Of a stretch of DNA of 64,000 nt, positions 8,912-18,233 are shown piece after piece (position 1 is the stretch's first letter; each line of letters begins with the position of its first letter). This DNA comes from Actinokineospora iranica. GTDB taxonomy: Bacteria; Actinomycetota; Actinomycetes; Mycobacteriales; Pseudonocardiaceae. A model generated the notes under the pieces. The model saw only the letters and a program-made list of their open reading frames with translations, did no database searches and was not told where the DNA came from. Location: NCBI RefSeq assembly GCF_900101685.1, contig NZ_FMZZ01000010.1, forward strand, positions 1 to 64,000, written 5' to 3'. The translations under genes and the position numbers were made by a program.

Positions 8912-9878
8912 CCGGCGGCGGTTCGGCGCGGTCGGCCGTCGGGTAGGTGCCGAAGGCGGCGCGGAAGGCGCGGGTGAAGGCCGCGTGGTGGGTGAAGCCC
9001 CAGCGGGCGGCGATCTGGTTGACCGGAACCGCGCGCAAGGCGGGGTCCCTGAGGTCGCGGCGGGCGTGTTCGAGGCGCTGTTGGCGAATCCAGGCCATCA
9101 CCGTGACGCCGTCGAGTTGGAACAGACGGTGCAGATAGCTGGTGGAGATGTGGTGGGCGGCGGCGATCACGGCCGGGGTGAGCTTCGGGTCGTGCAGGTG
9201 CTGGCGGATGAAGGCGCGGACGCGCATAACCAGGACGCGCTGGTGGCTTTCCGGCGACAGGCGGTCGTTCGCGTCGAGGATGTGCGCGAACACCGCGGAC
9301 ATCAGGTCGATCAGGACCGCGCCCAGGCGGGGCCCGTCGGCTGGCTGGTATGTGCTCGCGTCCTCGGCCAGTCGGGTGACGAAGCCCGCGAACAGGGCGC
9401 CCACCCCGTCCCGGCCTGACATCAGCCGTCCCACGACCTGGTCGGCCTTGGTCCTCGGCAGCGGCAGCAGCACCTTGGGGACCTTGACGCCGACGCTCTC
9501 GATCATGTCCTGCTCGTCGTCCACCCAGACCGAGCAGGGCCGCGAAGAGTTGTTGCAGTGCAGGTCGTAGTCGCGGTACTCGGCCTCGTGGTCGTCCCAG
9601 GTCGCGCCGCCTCTCCCGCGCGTGACCAGGGCGAGGTGGTACATCTCCGGGTCGGACTGGCGGATGAGCTTGGGAGTGCGCCGGAAAACCAGCGGCTGGT
9701 AGGCCGCGGTCAGCACCGACACCGGACCGAACCGCAGAATGCGTTGGCTCGCCCGGAAATCGGCGCTGTGCGCGCTGACCAGGTCCATCGGCGCGTGCAT
9801 CCGGCGCAGGTTGTCGCGCCAGTACTCGAACCGGTCCTCGGCGGGCACGTCCGCGGTCCGGATCACCGTCTCGATCAT
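8898..9878 (-). CDS. AraC-family transcriptional regulator
   Basis: 326 residues from the ATG at 9878, preceded by AAGGGGG. The N-terminal ~190 residues look like the AraC-binding-like ligand domain (FEYWRDNLRRMHAPMDLVSA). The C-terminal double HTH is clear (VIAAAHHISTSYLHRLFQLD; NQIAARWGFTHHAAFTRAFR with the FG.YP end motif). Divergent from the CocE-type hydrolase, a plausible target, and convergent with the eCIS operon. Ligand unknown. Confidence 0.88.
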   Translation of the reverse strand: MIETVIRTADVPAEDRFEYWRDNLRRMHAPMDLVSAHSADFRASQRILRFGPVSVLTAAYQPLVFRRTPKLIRQSDPEMYHLALVTRGRGGATWDDHEAEYRDYDLHCNNSSRPCSVWVDDEQDMIESVGVKVPKVLLPLPRTKADQVVGRLMSGRDGVGALFAGFVTRLAEDASTYQPADGPRLGAVLIDLMSAVFAHILDANDRLSPESHQRVLVMRVRAFIRQHLHDPKLTPAVIAAAHHISTSYLHRLFQLDGVTVMAWIRQQRLEHARRDLRDPALRAVPVNQIAARWGFTHHAAFTRAFRAAFGTYPTADRAEPPPVKDA

Positions 9879-10173
9879 GTATTTCCCCCTTGGGTGTCTC
9901 GATGCGGACGATAGTGGATAGCCGTGGGCAAGGCCGCGAGGTGTCGCGGTGAATGTCGATGTGGACTCCGGATCAAAGAGTTGTGCACTCGGTGTCAAGT
10001 GCTCGGCGCGGTCTCTCCGGCATACTTGGGAGTAGCGTTACCGACGGGTATGACCTGGTCGGGCGAGTCCGCGGGGTAGGCGCCCGCGCGCAGCCGACCG
10101 AAAGCGGTTCCGCTTCGTCGCTTTGGGGGACTTTTCTTGCTTTTCCCGAGGAAACAGAGGTACAAACAGCGGC
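9879..10173. other. Divergent intergenic region, AraC gene / CocE-type hydrolase gene
   Basis: 295 bases between two divergent starts. The only structure seen is a short perfect inverted repeat, AAGCGG-TT-CCGCTT, at 10102-10115, 59 bases before the hydrolase start. No convincing sigma-70-type promoter pair found by eye. Confidence 0.4.
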
Positions 10174-12087
10174 GTGCCCACATTAATTCTCGCCCGGCTG
10201 CTCACCGTTGTCGCATTGGCCGGTGTTTTCCTTGTGGATTCCGGGCAGCGGGCGAACGCGGCGTGGGCGCCGGGGCCGCAGCGGTACGGGGTGGGCAAAC
10301 AGGGCGAGGTCCCGGTGACGATGTCCGACGGCACCGTCCTGCGGGCCGACGTGTACTACCCGACCGACGAGACCGGCGCCCCGGCCCCCGGGCGCTTTCC
10401 GGTGGTGCTGAGCCAAACCCCGTACGGCGCGCTGGCCGAGGCCGCGCCGGGCCTGAGCGACCCGGACGCGGGCGCCCTGACCCTGATCGGCGGCGGTGAC
10501 ACCTACCTGGTGCGGCGCGGGTACGTCAACGTCGTCGCCGACGTGCGCGGCACCGGCGGCTCGCAGGGCACCTGGGACTTCCTCGGCCCGCGCGAGGCCG
10601 AGGACGGCGCGGCGCTCGTCCGCTGGGCCGCCGGGCTGCCGATGTCCAACGGCGTCGTGGGTCTGACCGGATCGTCCTACATGGCCATCAACCAGTTCTT
10701 CACCCTGGCCGCGCTCGGCCCGGATTCACCGGTGCGGGCGCTGTTTCCGGTCATGCCGAGCCTCGATCCCTTCCGCGACATGGTGTTCCCGGGCGGCACG
10801 TTCGGCCTCGGCTCCAACGCGGTCTACCTGGGCCTCACCGCGCTCATGCACCTGGTCAACGCGGGCACCGCGGGCAACCCGGACCTGGCCCAGGTGTTGG
10901 TCGACCGGGTCGCGGGCCTGTTGTCCTTCCACGCCAAGGTGATCCTCAACGGCGCGACCGACGGCGACCTGGCCTACGACGGCCCGTTCTGGCAGGCGCG
11001 CAGCACCCGCGCGGTCCTACCCGACGTCGTCCGAACCGGCGTGCCGATCCAGTTGGTCGGCGGTTGGGACGACGTCTTCGCCCGCGGCCAACTCCACCTC
11101 TACAGCGACCTGCAATCCCTCGCGGCAGGCGGCCGAACCGGGGAGCCGATGCGGCCCGACCGCCCCGCGGACCCGCGCTACCGCCTGCTGATGGGGCAGT
11201 GGCACCACGTCACCGTCGGCGCCGGTGTCGACCTCGACGCGCTGCGGCTGCAATGGTTCGACCACTGGCTCAAGGGCATCGACACCGGGATCAGCGGTCC
11301 CCCCATGCGTCTGGCCGAGATCGGCGGCGACCGCTGGGTCGGGGCCACCCACTTCCCGTTCCCCCAAGCCCACCCCACACCCCTGCACCTGCGCGAGGCC
11401 GGTGGCCTCACCCGGGAACGCGCCCCCGTCCACCGCGCCGACCTGCTCGTCCACTCCCCACTCGGCGTCCCCTGCAACCGCGGCCTCGACCAGTCGACCG
11501 CGGGCGGCCTCATCGTGGCACTGCGGGCACTGGGACTACCGGAACCCTGCGCGGGCAACGACAATCTCAGCCAGCTCCCACCGCTGGCCACGACCTACAC
11601 CACAGCGCCGTTCACCGAGCCGACCGTGCTCGCGGGCCCGATCGCGGCCACCGTCCACGCCACCTCCACCCGCCCGGACACCCAGCTCACCGTCACCGTC
11701 TCCGACATCGCCCCCAACGGCGCCTCCACCCCCCTGACGTCCGGCTCCCTCGCGGGCACACACCGCGCGGTCGACCCCACCCGCAGCTGGCTCGCCCCGG
11801 ACGGCAACTACCTGCTGCCGTTCCACCCGTACACCCGGGAAGCGGCCACACCCGTCCCGGTGGGCGCTTTGGTCCGCCATGACATCGAGATCGCGCCCAC
11901 TTTCGCCAGACTGGAGCCGGGGCACCGCCTGCGGATCACAGTGTCCACAACAGACACACCGCGCCTGCTGCCGCTGCCGAAACCCCTGCTGAACCAACTA
12001 GGCGGCCTCTACGGCATCCACCACGGCCCGACCGTTCCGTCCCTGATCGAGATCCCCCTGGCCCCGGCATCGGCGTTCTCCGGCTGA
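10174..12087 (+). CDS. Secreted CocE/NonD-family (X-Pro dipeptidyl-peptidase S15-like) hydrolase
   Basis: About 637 residues from the GTG at 10174, chosen because it begins a clean signal peptide (residues 1-27, hydrophobic core TVVALAGVFLV, cleavage near ANA-AW). Catalytic Ser in TGSSYMA; likely Asp in GGWDDVFARG and His in GQWHHVTVG. A PepX-type C-terminal beta domain follows. Members hydrolyse acyl esters, cephalosporin/cocaine-like esters or Xaa-Pro peptides; the substrate cannot be read here. An upstream in-frame TTG at 10123 would add a charged, Cys-containing leader and spoil the signal. The gene stops 3 bases before the convergent regulator stop. Confidence 0.82.
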   Translation: MPTLILARLLTVVALAGVFLVDSGQRANAAWAPGPQRYGVGKQGEVPVTMSDGTVLRADVYYPTDETGAPAPGRFPVVLSQTPYGALAEAAPGLSDPDAGALTLIGGGDTYLVRRGYVNVVADVRGTGGSQGTWDFLGPREAEDGAALVRWAAGLPMSNGVVGLTGSSYMAINQFFTLAALGPDSPVRALFPVMPSLDPFRDMVFPGGTFGLGSNAVYLGLTALMHLVNAGTAGNPDLAQVLVDRVAGLLSFHAKVILNGATDGDLAYDGPFWQARSTRAVLPDVVRTGVPIQLVGGWDDVFARGQLHLYSDLQSLAAGGRTGEPMRPDRPADPRYRLLMGQWHHVTVGAGVDLDALRLQWFDHWLKGIDTGISGPPMRLAEIGGDRWVGATHFPFPQAHPTPLHLREAGGLTRERAPVHRADLLVHSPLGVPCNRGLDQSTAGGLIVALRALGLPEPCAGNDNLSQLPPLATTYTTAPFTEPTVLAGPIAATVHATSTRPDTQLTVTVSDIAPNGASTPLTSGSLAGTHRAVDPTRSWLAPDGNYLLPFHPYTREAATPVPVGALVRHDIEIAPTFARLEPGHRLRITVSTTDTPRLLPLPKPLLNQLGGLYGIHHGPTVPSLIEIPLAPASAFSG

Positions 12088-12090
12088 CAC

Positions 12091-13119
12091 CTACACCAGC
12101 GCGGGCATCAAGACGTCGGCTTCATCGAAGAAGCCTTGGACCGTGGGTGAGTCCTTGTGTGGGGTGAGGCGGTTTCGCAGGTCGGTGACGGCGTCCACCG
12201 AGCGGCTTGACTTGACGGTGGCGGCGAGCTTGGTGGCTGTCCGGGCCGCTGTCGCGGCGGCTTCCAGATCGTGGGCCGCCAGTGCCGCGCGGGCAAGGGT
12301 CGCGTGGGCGAAGGCACTGCGCCGCGCGCGGTTCTGTTTGGCGGCGTCCTCGGCGGACTCGCGTGCGAAGGCGGCGGCTTCGGTGGGGCGTTCCAGGTCG
12401 CGGAAGGCGTTGGCGTATTCGCCAGTGAGGTAGGCGGTGTCGATGAAGCGTGCCCACTCGGGTTCGTTCGCTGGGTCGGACTTCTCGAAAGCCTGCTCGG
12501 ACAGGAGGATGCTGTTGGTGCTGGCCTTGCTGTCGCCCATCGCGGCTTCGCCGAGAGCTTGCAGGGCGAGCAAGTCTGCCAGGCAGGCGGGCGAGTGGCC
12601 CCGGTTCAGTGCGGCGACGCCGGTCTTGGCCAGCCGGACGCCTTGGTCGGGGTGGCCGGTGGCGGTGGCCTGGTTTGACAGGCCCGCGAGGATGTGCGCG
12701 CCGAGTTCGACTTCTTTGGCGGCTTCGGCCAAGCGGAGAGCCTGGATGAGGTAGCGCTGCGCCAGCGGGTGTTCTCGGTTGTCGAAGGTCATCCAGCCCA
12801 GTAGGTAGAGCTGTTCGCTCGCGGCTGCGAACAGCTCGCGGCCCGTGTCGGTGTCGGGGTTGTTGTTTCGGAGCAGCGGCACGACTGTCTGTTCGAGGTA
12901 GGCGGTGAGCTGTTGGCGGGCGTACCCGCCGCCGCGCATGACGTCGAGTTCCTGGAAGACCGCGAAGGTTCGCCGAATGGCCGCGACTTGCGCCGAACCC
13001 ACCTTGCCTCGAGCCTGGGTGGCGGTTTCATCCAGAGTGGCGATGAGCCAATCATGGCTGGGGGCCAGCGAAGCCGCCACGCTGAACACCGCGCCGGTGA
13101 GGAACTGCCTTCGCTCCAT
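12091..13119 (-). CDS. TPR-type C-terminal part of an XRE-family regulator, HTH truncated
   Basis: 342 residues from ATG 13119, which has GGAG 7 bases upstream. It begins MERRQFLTGAVFSVAASLAP, the twin-Arg-like start of the sensor half of a large actinobacterial family of XRE regulators. Helical TPR-like repeats follow to the end. In that family an HTH_3/HTH_31 domain precedes this segment. Here the same frame continues upstream only as far as a fragment of the last HTH helix (see 13120-13380). The product as it stands would lack DNA binding. Either a decaying gene or a surviving sensor-only protein. Confidence 0.6.
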   Translation of the reverse strand: MERRQFLTGAVFSVAASLAPSHDWLIATLDETATQARGKVGSAQVAAIRRTFAVFQELDVMRGGGYARQQLTAYLEQTVVPLLRNNNPDTDTGRELFAAASEQLYLLGWMTFDNREHPLAQRYLIQALRLAEAAKEVELGAHILAGLSNQATATGHPDQGVRLAKTGVAALNRGHSPACLADLLALQALGEAAMGDSKASTNSILLSEQAFEKSDPANEPEWARFIDTAYLTGEYANAFRDLERPTEAAAFARESAEDAAKQNRARRSAFAHATLARAALAAHDLEAAATAARTATKLAATVKSSRSVDAVTDLRNRLTPHKDSPTVQGFFDEADVLMPALV

Positions 13120-13380
13120 GTCACTTCTCCCGAGTTCGGCTACGACGTCAACGGTAGTGGTTATCGACGCGGAGTAAACGAGTCCCAGGTTCGCTCGGCC
13201 GGGCGTCGTGCCGCTGCTGTCCGTGGCTCTGACCATGTCGGGGGTGCTCGACGGCTCTTGCCCGGTGCCGTCCGTCAGCAAGTTCTCCAGCTCTCGGTGG
13301 TCGATCCCGAGCAGGGTCGCCAACTTCGGCCGCAAGTGGGGCAGTGGTTCCCGGCGGCCCGCTCCCCGACCACTGCCCCG
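13120..13380 (-). pseudogene. Remnant of the HTH end and linker of the XRE regulator
   Basis: In frame with the TPR protein, the minus strand reads GRREPLPHLRPKLATLLGID followed by HRELENLL, which looks like the final helix and exit of an HTH_3-type domain. A linker ending TTTVDVVAELGRSD runs into MERRQF. The helices that should precede it are missing and the sequence upstream becomes unrelated, coinciding with the plus-strand hypothetical gene at 13448. It suggests an old deletion or rearrangement. Confidence 0.45.
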
Positions 13381-13447
13381 GATCGTGGCGGCGATCCCGT
13401 TCGGCGCTGGATGCCCAGCCACTGACGCCAAGCTGGGAGCCGATCGG

Positions 13448-14189
13448 ATGCCGCACACCACCATCGCCCAAGCCGACGCCCTGACCCGCCAACCGGAGTT
13501 GTGCGACGTGCTGGCCGCCCGGGATGACGGGTGGGTTTTCCACTCGCTCAGTGAGAACGACCGCGTGCTCGGTGTCGCGGCCAGTCGTGGTCAAGTGGGG
13601 CATACCGATGTGGTCTTCGTTTTCGGCGCGGGGTGGGTGCTCGGAATGCGGGTGGCGCCGGATGCGGGCGGCGGCATCGTCTGGGCGAAGCAGGGCACTG
13701 GCGGCGCCGAGGTTTGTCGGGGAACTCGTGGCCGTTCCCGCTTCGGGAGAGCCTGGGGCGCCGCCGTCGGATTTCCCCGCGAGCGCGCTGTTGGCACCGG
13801 AGCCCCGCTGGGCCACGGGAGCAACGGTGGGTGGTGGAGCATGAGCGGACGGAGCGCGGGCCGGGCTGGTCGTCCCGTACATCGCCACGTGGAGCGCGGA
13901 AGAGTGCGCTGACAGTCCGCCGATCGTGGAACGCGGGGGCGGGATTGCTTATGCGGACGAACTTCTCGGCGGCCCAGCGCTGCGACAGGGGCACATTCTT
14001 CTGCGCGCGGGATCGTTCGCTCTCTACGGGGTGGACGGTCTCCGTTACCGGACCGGCCGTCCCGCTCCTGTTCCCATCGACCACCACGTGGTGTCCTTCG
14101 CCGACCCCGCGATCCGCTGGACTCTCGCTTCCAAGCTGGTCCGGGAACTGGGCGACTACACCGTTGTTGACCTTTATGGACAGTCTTAG
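13448..14189 (+). pseudogene. Hypothetical gene interrupted by a frameshift and an in-frame stop
   Basis: Starts at ATG 13448 with GGGAG 9 bases upstream. It reads a plausible globular protein (LCDVLAARDDGWVFHSLSEN, DVVFVFGAGWVLGMRVAPDA) to about 13695, then continues sensibly only in the +1 frame (LAAPRFVGELVAVPASGEPG). That frame meets TGA at 13842-13844, after which the same frame again reads protein-like sequence (ARAGLVVPYIATWSAEECAD to DYTVVDLYGQS, stop 14189). I do not recognise the family. Degraded gene or sequence errors; the 3' end overlaps the convergent SnoaL-like gene by 4 bases. Confidence 0.5.
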
Positions 14190-14593
14190 CTGTCCAGGCC
14201 CAGTTGGTGCCGGATGGCGTCGGTGTCTTGGAGTGCCCAGTGTTCGACGATCTTGCCGTCGCGGACTCGGATCATGTCCATGCTGTGCACCGCGTAGTGC
14301 TTGCCGGTGGCGGTGTGGGTGCCGCGGCTGGTGTAGCGGTTGACGGAGATGTCGCCCGCGGTGACGTTCTGCTCGATGGTGACCGAGGTGTCGTGGAAGC
14401 TGTTGTCCGCCGCCATCGCGGTTTCCCACTTGCGGCGCCAGGCGTCGATCCCGTGGTGGTCGCCGTCGGAGCCGCCGCGGTGGTCGATGACGTCGGGGTC
14501 GACCAGGGCGAGGGCTGGGGCCAGTTCGCCGGTGGCGAGGGCTTGCGGGTGCATCTCGACTATTCGCCGGTGGACTTCCGCCGCGCTGAGCAT
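14186..14593 (-). CDS. SnoaL-like polyketide cyclase/ester cyclase family protein
   Basis: 135 residues, typical of the SnoaL/NTF2-like fold. The N-terminus (AAEVHRRIVEMHPQALATGE), DVIDHRGG and the end RDGKIVEHWALQDTDAIRHQ are family signatures. The enzymatic role is uncertain: many members are stand-alone hydrolase or isomerase-like proteins of unknown substrate. GGAGGAG precedes the ATG. Transcribed divergently from the TetR gene across a palindrome, so it is the likely regulated target. Confidence 0.8.
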   Translation of the reverse strand: MLSAAEVHRRIVEMHPQALATGELAPALALVDPDVIDHRGGSDGDHHGIDAWRRKWETAMAADNSFHDTSVTIEQNVTAGDISVNRYTSRGTHTATGKHYAVHSMDMIRVRDGKIVEHWALQDTDAIRHQLGLDS

Positions 14594-14601
14594 GCTCTCC
14601 T

Positions 14602-14627
14602 CCTAACCGGGGAAGTCCCCGTTTAGG
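14602..14627. promoter_or_regulatory. Palindromic operator between SnoaL-like and TetR genes
   Basis: A 26-base near-perfect palindrome, left arm CCTAACCGGGGAA and right arm GTCCCCGTTTAGG, with 11 of 13 pairs matching. It lies 8 bases upstream of the SnoaL ATG and 40 upstream of the TetR GTG. The position fits repression of both genes by the TetR protein. Confidence 0.65.
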
Positions 14628-14667
14628 TACTCTAAGCGGAGGTGTCTCCGGTTGGCAAGGGAGTGCG

Positions 14668-15195
14668 GTGCGGGCGGACGCGCGGAGGAACCGTGAGCGG
14701 CTGTTGGCCGCCGCGCGGAAAGTGTTCGATGAGCGGGGAATCGACGCGGCGCTCGACGAGGTGGCGCGGCGGGCCGGGATCGGCAACGCCACCCTGTACC
14801 GGCATTTTCCGACCCGGCGGGACCTGATCGTCGCGGTGTACGCCGACGAGGTCGCCGACCTGTGCGGCCGGGGGGAGGCGTTGCTCGCCGCCGACTCGCC
14901 CGGTGCGGCGCTGGCGGAGTGGCTGCGGCTGTTCGTGTCCCACGTGGCCGCCAAGCGTGAACTGGCACTGGCCATCGAGGGGGAGCGCTCCGCTCTGTTC
15001 GAGCAGTGGCACCGCGCGGTGAGCGACACCGCGGCCGCTCTGCTGGCCAGGGCGCGGCGCGACGGCGCGGCTCGGGACGACGTGGACGTGGCGGACCTGG
15101 TGGCGCTGGCGACCGGGATCGCGGTGGTCGACCCCGGCGGGGAGCGGACCGAGGCGCTGCTGTCCTTGGTGCGCCTTGGTCTCGCGCCCCGGTGA
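14668..15195 (+). CDS. TetR-family transcriptional repressor
   Basis: 175 residues. N-terminal HTH (RRAGIGNATLYRHFPTRRDL) is a textbook TetR recognition helix region; the C-terminal part is a helical ligand domain ending shortly after GGERTEALLSLVRLG. GTG start with GGGAG 4 bases upstream. Divergent from the SnoaL-like gene across the 14602-14627 palindrome, suggesting autoregulation and control of that gene. Confidence 0.88.
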   Translation: MRADARRNRERLLAAARKVFDERGIDAALDEVARRAGIGNATLYRHFPTRRDLIVAVYADEVADLCGRGEALLAADSPGAALAEWLRLFVSHVAAKRELALAIEGERSALFEQWHRAVSDTAAALLARARRDGAARDDVDVADLVALATGIAVVDPGGERTEALLSLVRLGLAPR

Positions 15196-15315
15196 TCAAC
15201 AGTCCATCTGGGCCGTTGGGGAACGTCACTCCTTCGCCGCGCGCTTTGCAGGCGGGATTCACCGGGAGTTACCCCGCGCCGCTACCCTGGCGGACGACAC
15301 GCGGGGGAGGTCTCG

Positions 15316-16257
15316 GTGGAGTTCAGACATCTCGTCTCGTTTCTCGCCATCGCCGACGAACTGCATTTCGGACGTGCCGCCGCCCGGCTGCACCTGACTC
15401 AGCCGTCGCTGAGCCAGCAGCTTCAGCGGTTGGAGCGGACGCTGGGTGTGGAGCTGGTGGCGCGCACGTCCCACGAGGTACGGCTGACCTCGGCCGGTCG
15501 CGCCTTCGAGATCGAGGCGCGGGCGATCGTCGCGCAGATGGACAAGGCCGCGCACACCGCGCGGGAGGCGGCGGCCGGGCGCACCGGGACGATCACCGTG
15601 GGCTACAACTTCCCGGCCGGGCAGCACATTCTGCCCGCGACGCTGGCGCGGATGCACGCGGAGTACCCCGATGTGACCGTCGCGCTGGAGGAGAAGCGCA
15701 CCGGTCCGCAGCTGGCCGCGTTAGCCGACGGCGCGCTGGACGTGGCGCTGGTCTACGGCCGGCCGATGACCTCGGACTTCCACTACCGGCGGCTGTTGCA
15801 GCTGCCGATGGTGGCGGTGGTCGGCCAGGGGCACAAGTGGGCCAACCGCCCGGGGGTGCCGTTCGCCGAGCTGGCCCGGCAGCCGTGCATCCTGTTCGAC
15901 CGGGAGACGTGCCCGGCGATGTACGACGCGATCCTGTCCGCCGTCGAGCGCACCGGCATCATGCTCAACGTCGTGCACAAGCTCGACGACCCGGGCGCCA
16001 CCTCGATCCTGGTGTCCATCAAGCCGCTGATCGGCTTCGCGTCCGCATCGCGCGGGATGCTGGTCGGGTCAGTGGCGGGCGGGGTGCGGCCGGTGGCGGT
16101 GCAGCTTTACGACCCGGTGCCCACCGTCGACCTCTACGCGGTGTGGCGGGGGTCGAGCACCAACCCGCTGGCTGAGGCGTTCCTCAACTGCCTTGAGGCG
16201 GTGGGGCCGTTCCAGAATCCGTCCTTCGGCCGCGCCGACGCGCGCCCGGCGCGATAG
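15316..16257 (+). CDS. LysR-family transcriptional regulator
   Basis: 313 residues. The N-terminal winged helix (FGRAAARLHLTQPSLSQQLQ, LERTLGVELVAR) is canonical LysR; residues ~90-300 form the periplasmic-binding-like effector domain (TITVGYNFPAGQHILPATLA). GTG start after GGGGGAGG. It stops 69 bases before the acyl-activating ligase, on the same strand, and is the only regulator next to the lipid-synthase cluster, so it is the candidate pathway regulator. Confidence 0.88.
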   Translation: MEFRHLVSFLAIADELHFGRAAARLHLTQPSLSQQLQRLERTLGVELVARTSHEVRLTSAGRAFEIEARAIVAQMDKAAHTAREAAAGRTGTITVGYNFPAGQHILPATLARMHAEYPDVTVALEEKRTGPQLAALADGALDVALVYGRPMTSDFHYRRLLQLPMVAVVGQGHKWANRPGVPFAELARQPCILFDRETCPAMYDAILSAVERTGIMLNVVHKLDDPGATSILVSIKPLIGFASASRGMLVGSVAGGVRPVAVQLYDPVPTVDLYAVWRGSSTNPLAEAFLNCLEAVGPFQNPSFGRADARPAR

Positions 16258-16326
16258 GATATTCCAACCGGCCGATCGTCTCGCGTGTGTTGCCCCAGCG
16301 CCGTGGCATCCCGAGAATCAATTCAC

Positions 16327-18108
16327 GTGAATATACCGACATTCTCCGGGACGACGAATTCCGACATTTCCCTGTTAAGCACATCGTTCTCCGGCAGTGG
16401 GGTCGAACTGCCGAGTGACGCCGGTCTCTTCTTTGTTCTCGGCGAGGGTGTCGAGAAGTACCCTGGTCGGCCAGCGCTGAGCCGGAAAAACGGCGCGGAA
16501 TGGCAGGACATCGGTTACCCCGAATTCACCGAGCACGTGCTGGCGGTGGCGAGTGTGCTGCTCGGCCACGGTGTCGCGTCCGGCGACCGGGTCGCGGTGT
16601 TCGGCCGTACCGCCTACGAATGGGCGGTCGCCGATTTCGCCGCGCTGGCCATCGGCGCGGTGACCGTGCCGATCTACCCGACCGCGTCCGACGCCCAGAT
16701 CCGGCACGTCCTCGACGACAGCGGCGCCCGGGTCTGCTTCGCCGAGACCGCCGAGTTCGCCGACCGGCTGACGGCGGCGGGTGCCTCGCGGGTGTGGCTG
16801 TTCGCCGAGGTCGAGGGTATGCGGGCGCAGGTTGCGCACCCCGACCTGGACGCGCGGGTGGCCGCCGTCCGGGCCGACGACCTCGCCACGATCGTGTACA
16901 CCAGTGGGACCACGGGCCTGCCCAAGGGCTGCATACTCACCCACCGCAACATGTACGCGTCCTCGGCGAACACCGTCGAGCAGACCGACTGGCTTTTCCG
17001 CACCGCGGTCGAAGGGAGCGACGAACAGGCCGCGACGCTGCTGTGCCTGCCGCTCTCGCACGTGTTCGGCCGCACGATCCTGCTGTCGTGCCTGGTCGCG
17101 GGCACCCGCACCGGTCTGGTCGCGGGAGTGCCGGAAATGCTGCCTGAGCTGCCCGTGTTCCGGCCGACGTTCCTGGCCCTGGTGCCCTACGCGCTGGAGA
17201 AGATCCGCAAGCGGGCCCGCGCGCTGGTGGACCCGGCCGCCGAGGAGACCGCGATCGAGCTTGGCCTGGCGGTCGCCCGGGGCGTGCCGGTCGAGCCCGC
17301 GCTCAGCGAGGCGCACGCGGCGCTGGACGCCACGGTGTTCCAACGGGTGCGCGACTCCTTCGGCGGCCGGTTCCGCTACGTGATCTCCGGCGGCGCGTCG
17401 CTGGACGACAGCACCGCGGGCTTCTACGCGGGCATGGGCGTGCGGATCCTGAACTGCTACGGGCTTACCGAGGCCGCGACAGCGGTGACTGTCAACGAGA
17501 CGGTAAGCAACCGGCTGGGCAGTGTCGGCAGGCCGATCCCGGGCACCACGATCGCCATCGCCGAAGACGGTGAACTGCTGGTGCGCGGCCCCAACGTCTC
17601 GCCCGGCTACTGGCCCGACCCCAGCTCGGACGGCCCATGGCTGCGCACCGGCGACCTGGGTGCCATCGATGAGGACGGCTTCCTCTACATCACCGGGCGG
17701 CGCAAGGAGCTGCTGGTCACCAGCGGCGGCAAGAACGTGGCCCCCACCCCGCTCGAAGACCGGGTGCGGCTGCACCCGCTGGTGAGCAACTGCATGGTCA
17801 TCGGCGACAACCGGTCGTACGTCACCGCGCTGATCACCCTGGACGAGCCCGCGCTGCGGCAGTGGGCCGCCGAGCACGGGCTCAGCTTCGATGACCCCGC
17901 CTGGCGCGAGGACCCCCGGCTGCTGGCCGAGGTCCAGGTCGCCGTGGACGACGCCAACGGGCTGGTGTCCCGCGCCGAGTCGATCCGCAGGTTCCGCCTG
18001 CTCCCGGTGGACTTCACCGTCGCCGACGGGCACCTGACCCCGTCGATGAAGCTGCGGCGCGCGGCCATCGAGGCGGCCTTCGCCGAGGACGTCGCCGCCC
18101 TCTATTGA
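16327..18108 (+). CDS. Long-chain fatty acyl-CoA/acyl-AMP ligase (AMP-binding family)
   Basis: About 593 residues from GTG 16327; an in-frame GTG at 16285 is possible but adds an unusual Cys-rich leader. Adenylate-forming motifs are present: IVYTSGTTGLPKG (about residue 189), YGLTEAATAV, LRTGDLG and the hinge GRRKELLVTSGGKNVAP. The C-terminal lid is full length and continues with SRAESIRRFRLLP, as in FadD/ACS long-chain synthetases. It would activate a fatty acid with ATP, as starter or as released product, for the neighbouring synthase; acceptor CoA or ACP cannot be decided. No strong ribosome site is visible. Confidence 0.82.
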   Translation: MNIPTFSGTTNSDISLLSTSFSGSGVELPSDAGLFFVLGEGVEKYPGRPALSRKNGAEWQDIGYPEFTEHVLAVASVLLGHGVASGDRVAVFGRTAYEWAVADFAALAIGAVTVPIYPTASDAQIRHVLDDSGARVCFAETAEFADRLTAAGASRVWLFAEVEGMRAQVAHPDLDARVAAVRADDLATIVYTSGTTGLPKGCILTHRNMYASSANTVEQTDWLFRTAVEGSDEQAATLLCLPLSHVFGRTILLSCLVAGTRTGLVAGVPEMLPELPVFRPTFLALVPYALEKIRKRARALVDPAAEETAIELGLAVARGVPVEPALSEAHAALDATVFQRVRDSFGGRFRYVISGGASLDDSTAGFYAGMGVRILNCYGLTEAATAVTVNETVSNRLGSVGRPIPGTTIAIAEDGELLVRGPNVSPGYWPDPSSDGPWLRTGDLGAIDEDGFLYITGRRKELLVTSGGKNVAPTPLEDRVRLHPLVSNCMVIGDNRSYVTALITLDEPALRQWAAEHGLSFDDPAWREDPRLLAEVQVAVDDANGLVSRAESIRRFRLLPVDFTVADGHLTPSMKLRRAAIEAAFAEDVAALY

Positions 18109-18233
18109 TCTGTCCGGCACGTGAATACCGGCGCAACGGGAAGAGAAATTCACCCCGAAATGTTTCCGGCGGGTTTCCCGTACCCGTCGTCATTGTGCGA
18201 GCCAATCGCACCATGGGGGCCGACCCGGGCGCA

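Noticed and set aside
10123-10173. TTG start at 10123 for the CocE-type hydrolase
   Set aside because: Would place a polar, Cys-containing stretch before the signal peptide; GTG 10174 gives a normal signal sequence.
9953-10186. 77-codon plus-strand ORF in the AraC/CocE gap
   Set aside because: No ribosome site, no similarity, and it overlaps the signal peptide region of the hydrolase in another frame.
13548-15029. Long minus-strand frame across the hypothetical, SnoaL and TetR genes
   Set aside because: Overlaps well-supported genes on both strands and has no recognisable domain.
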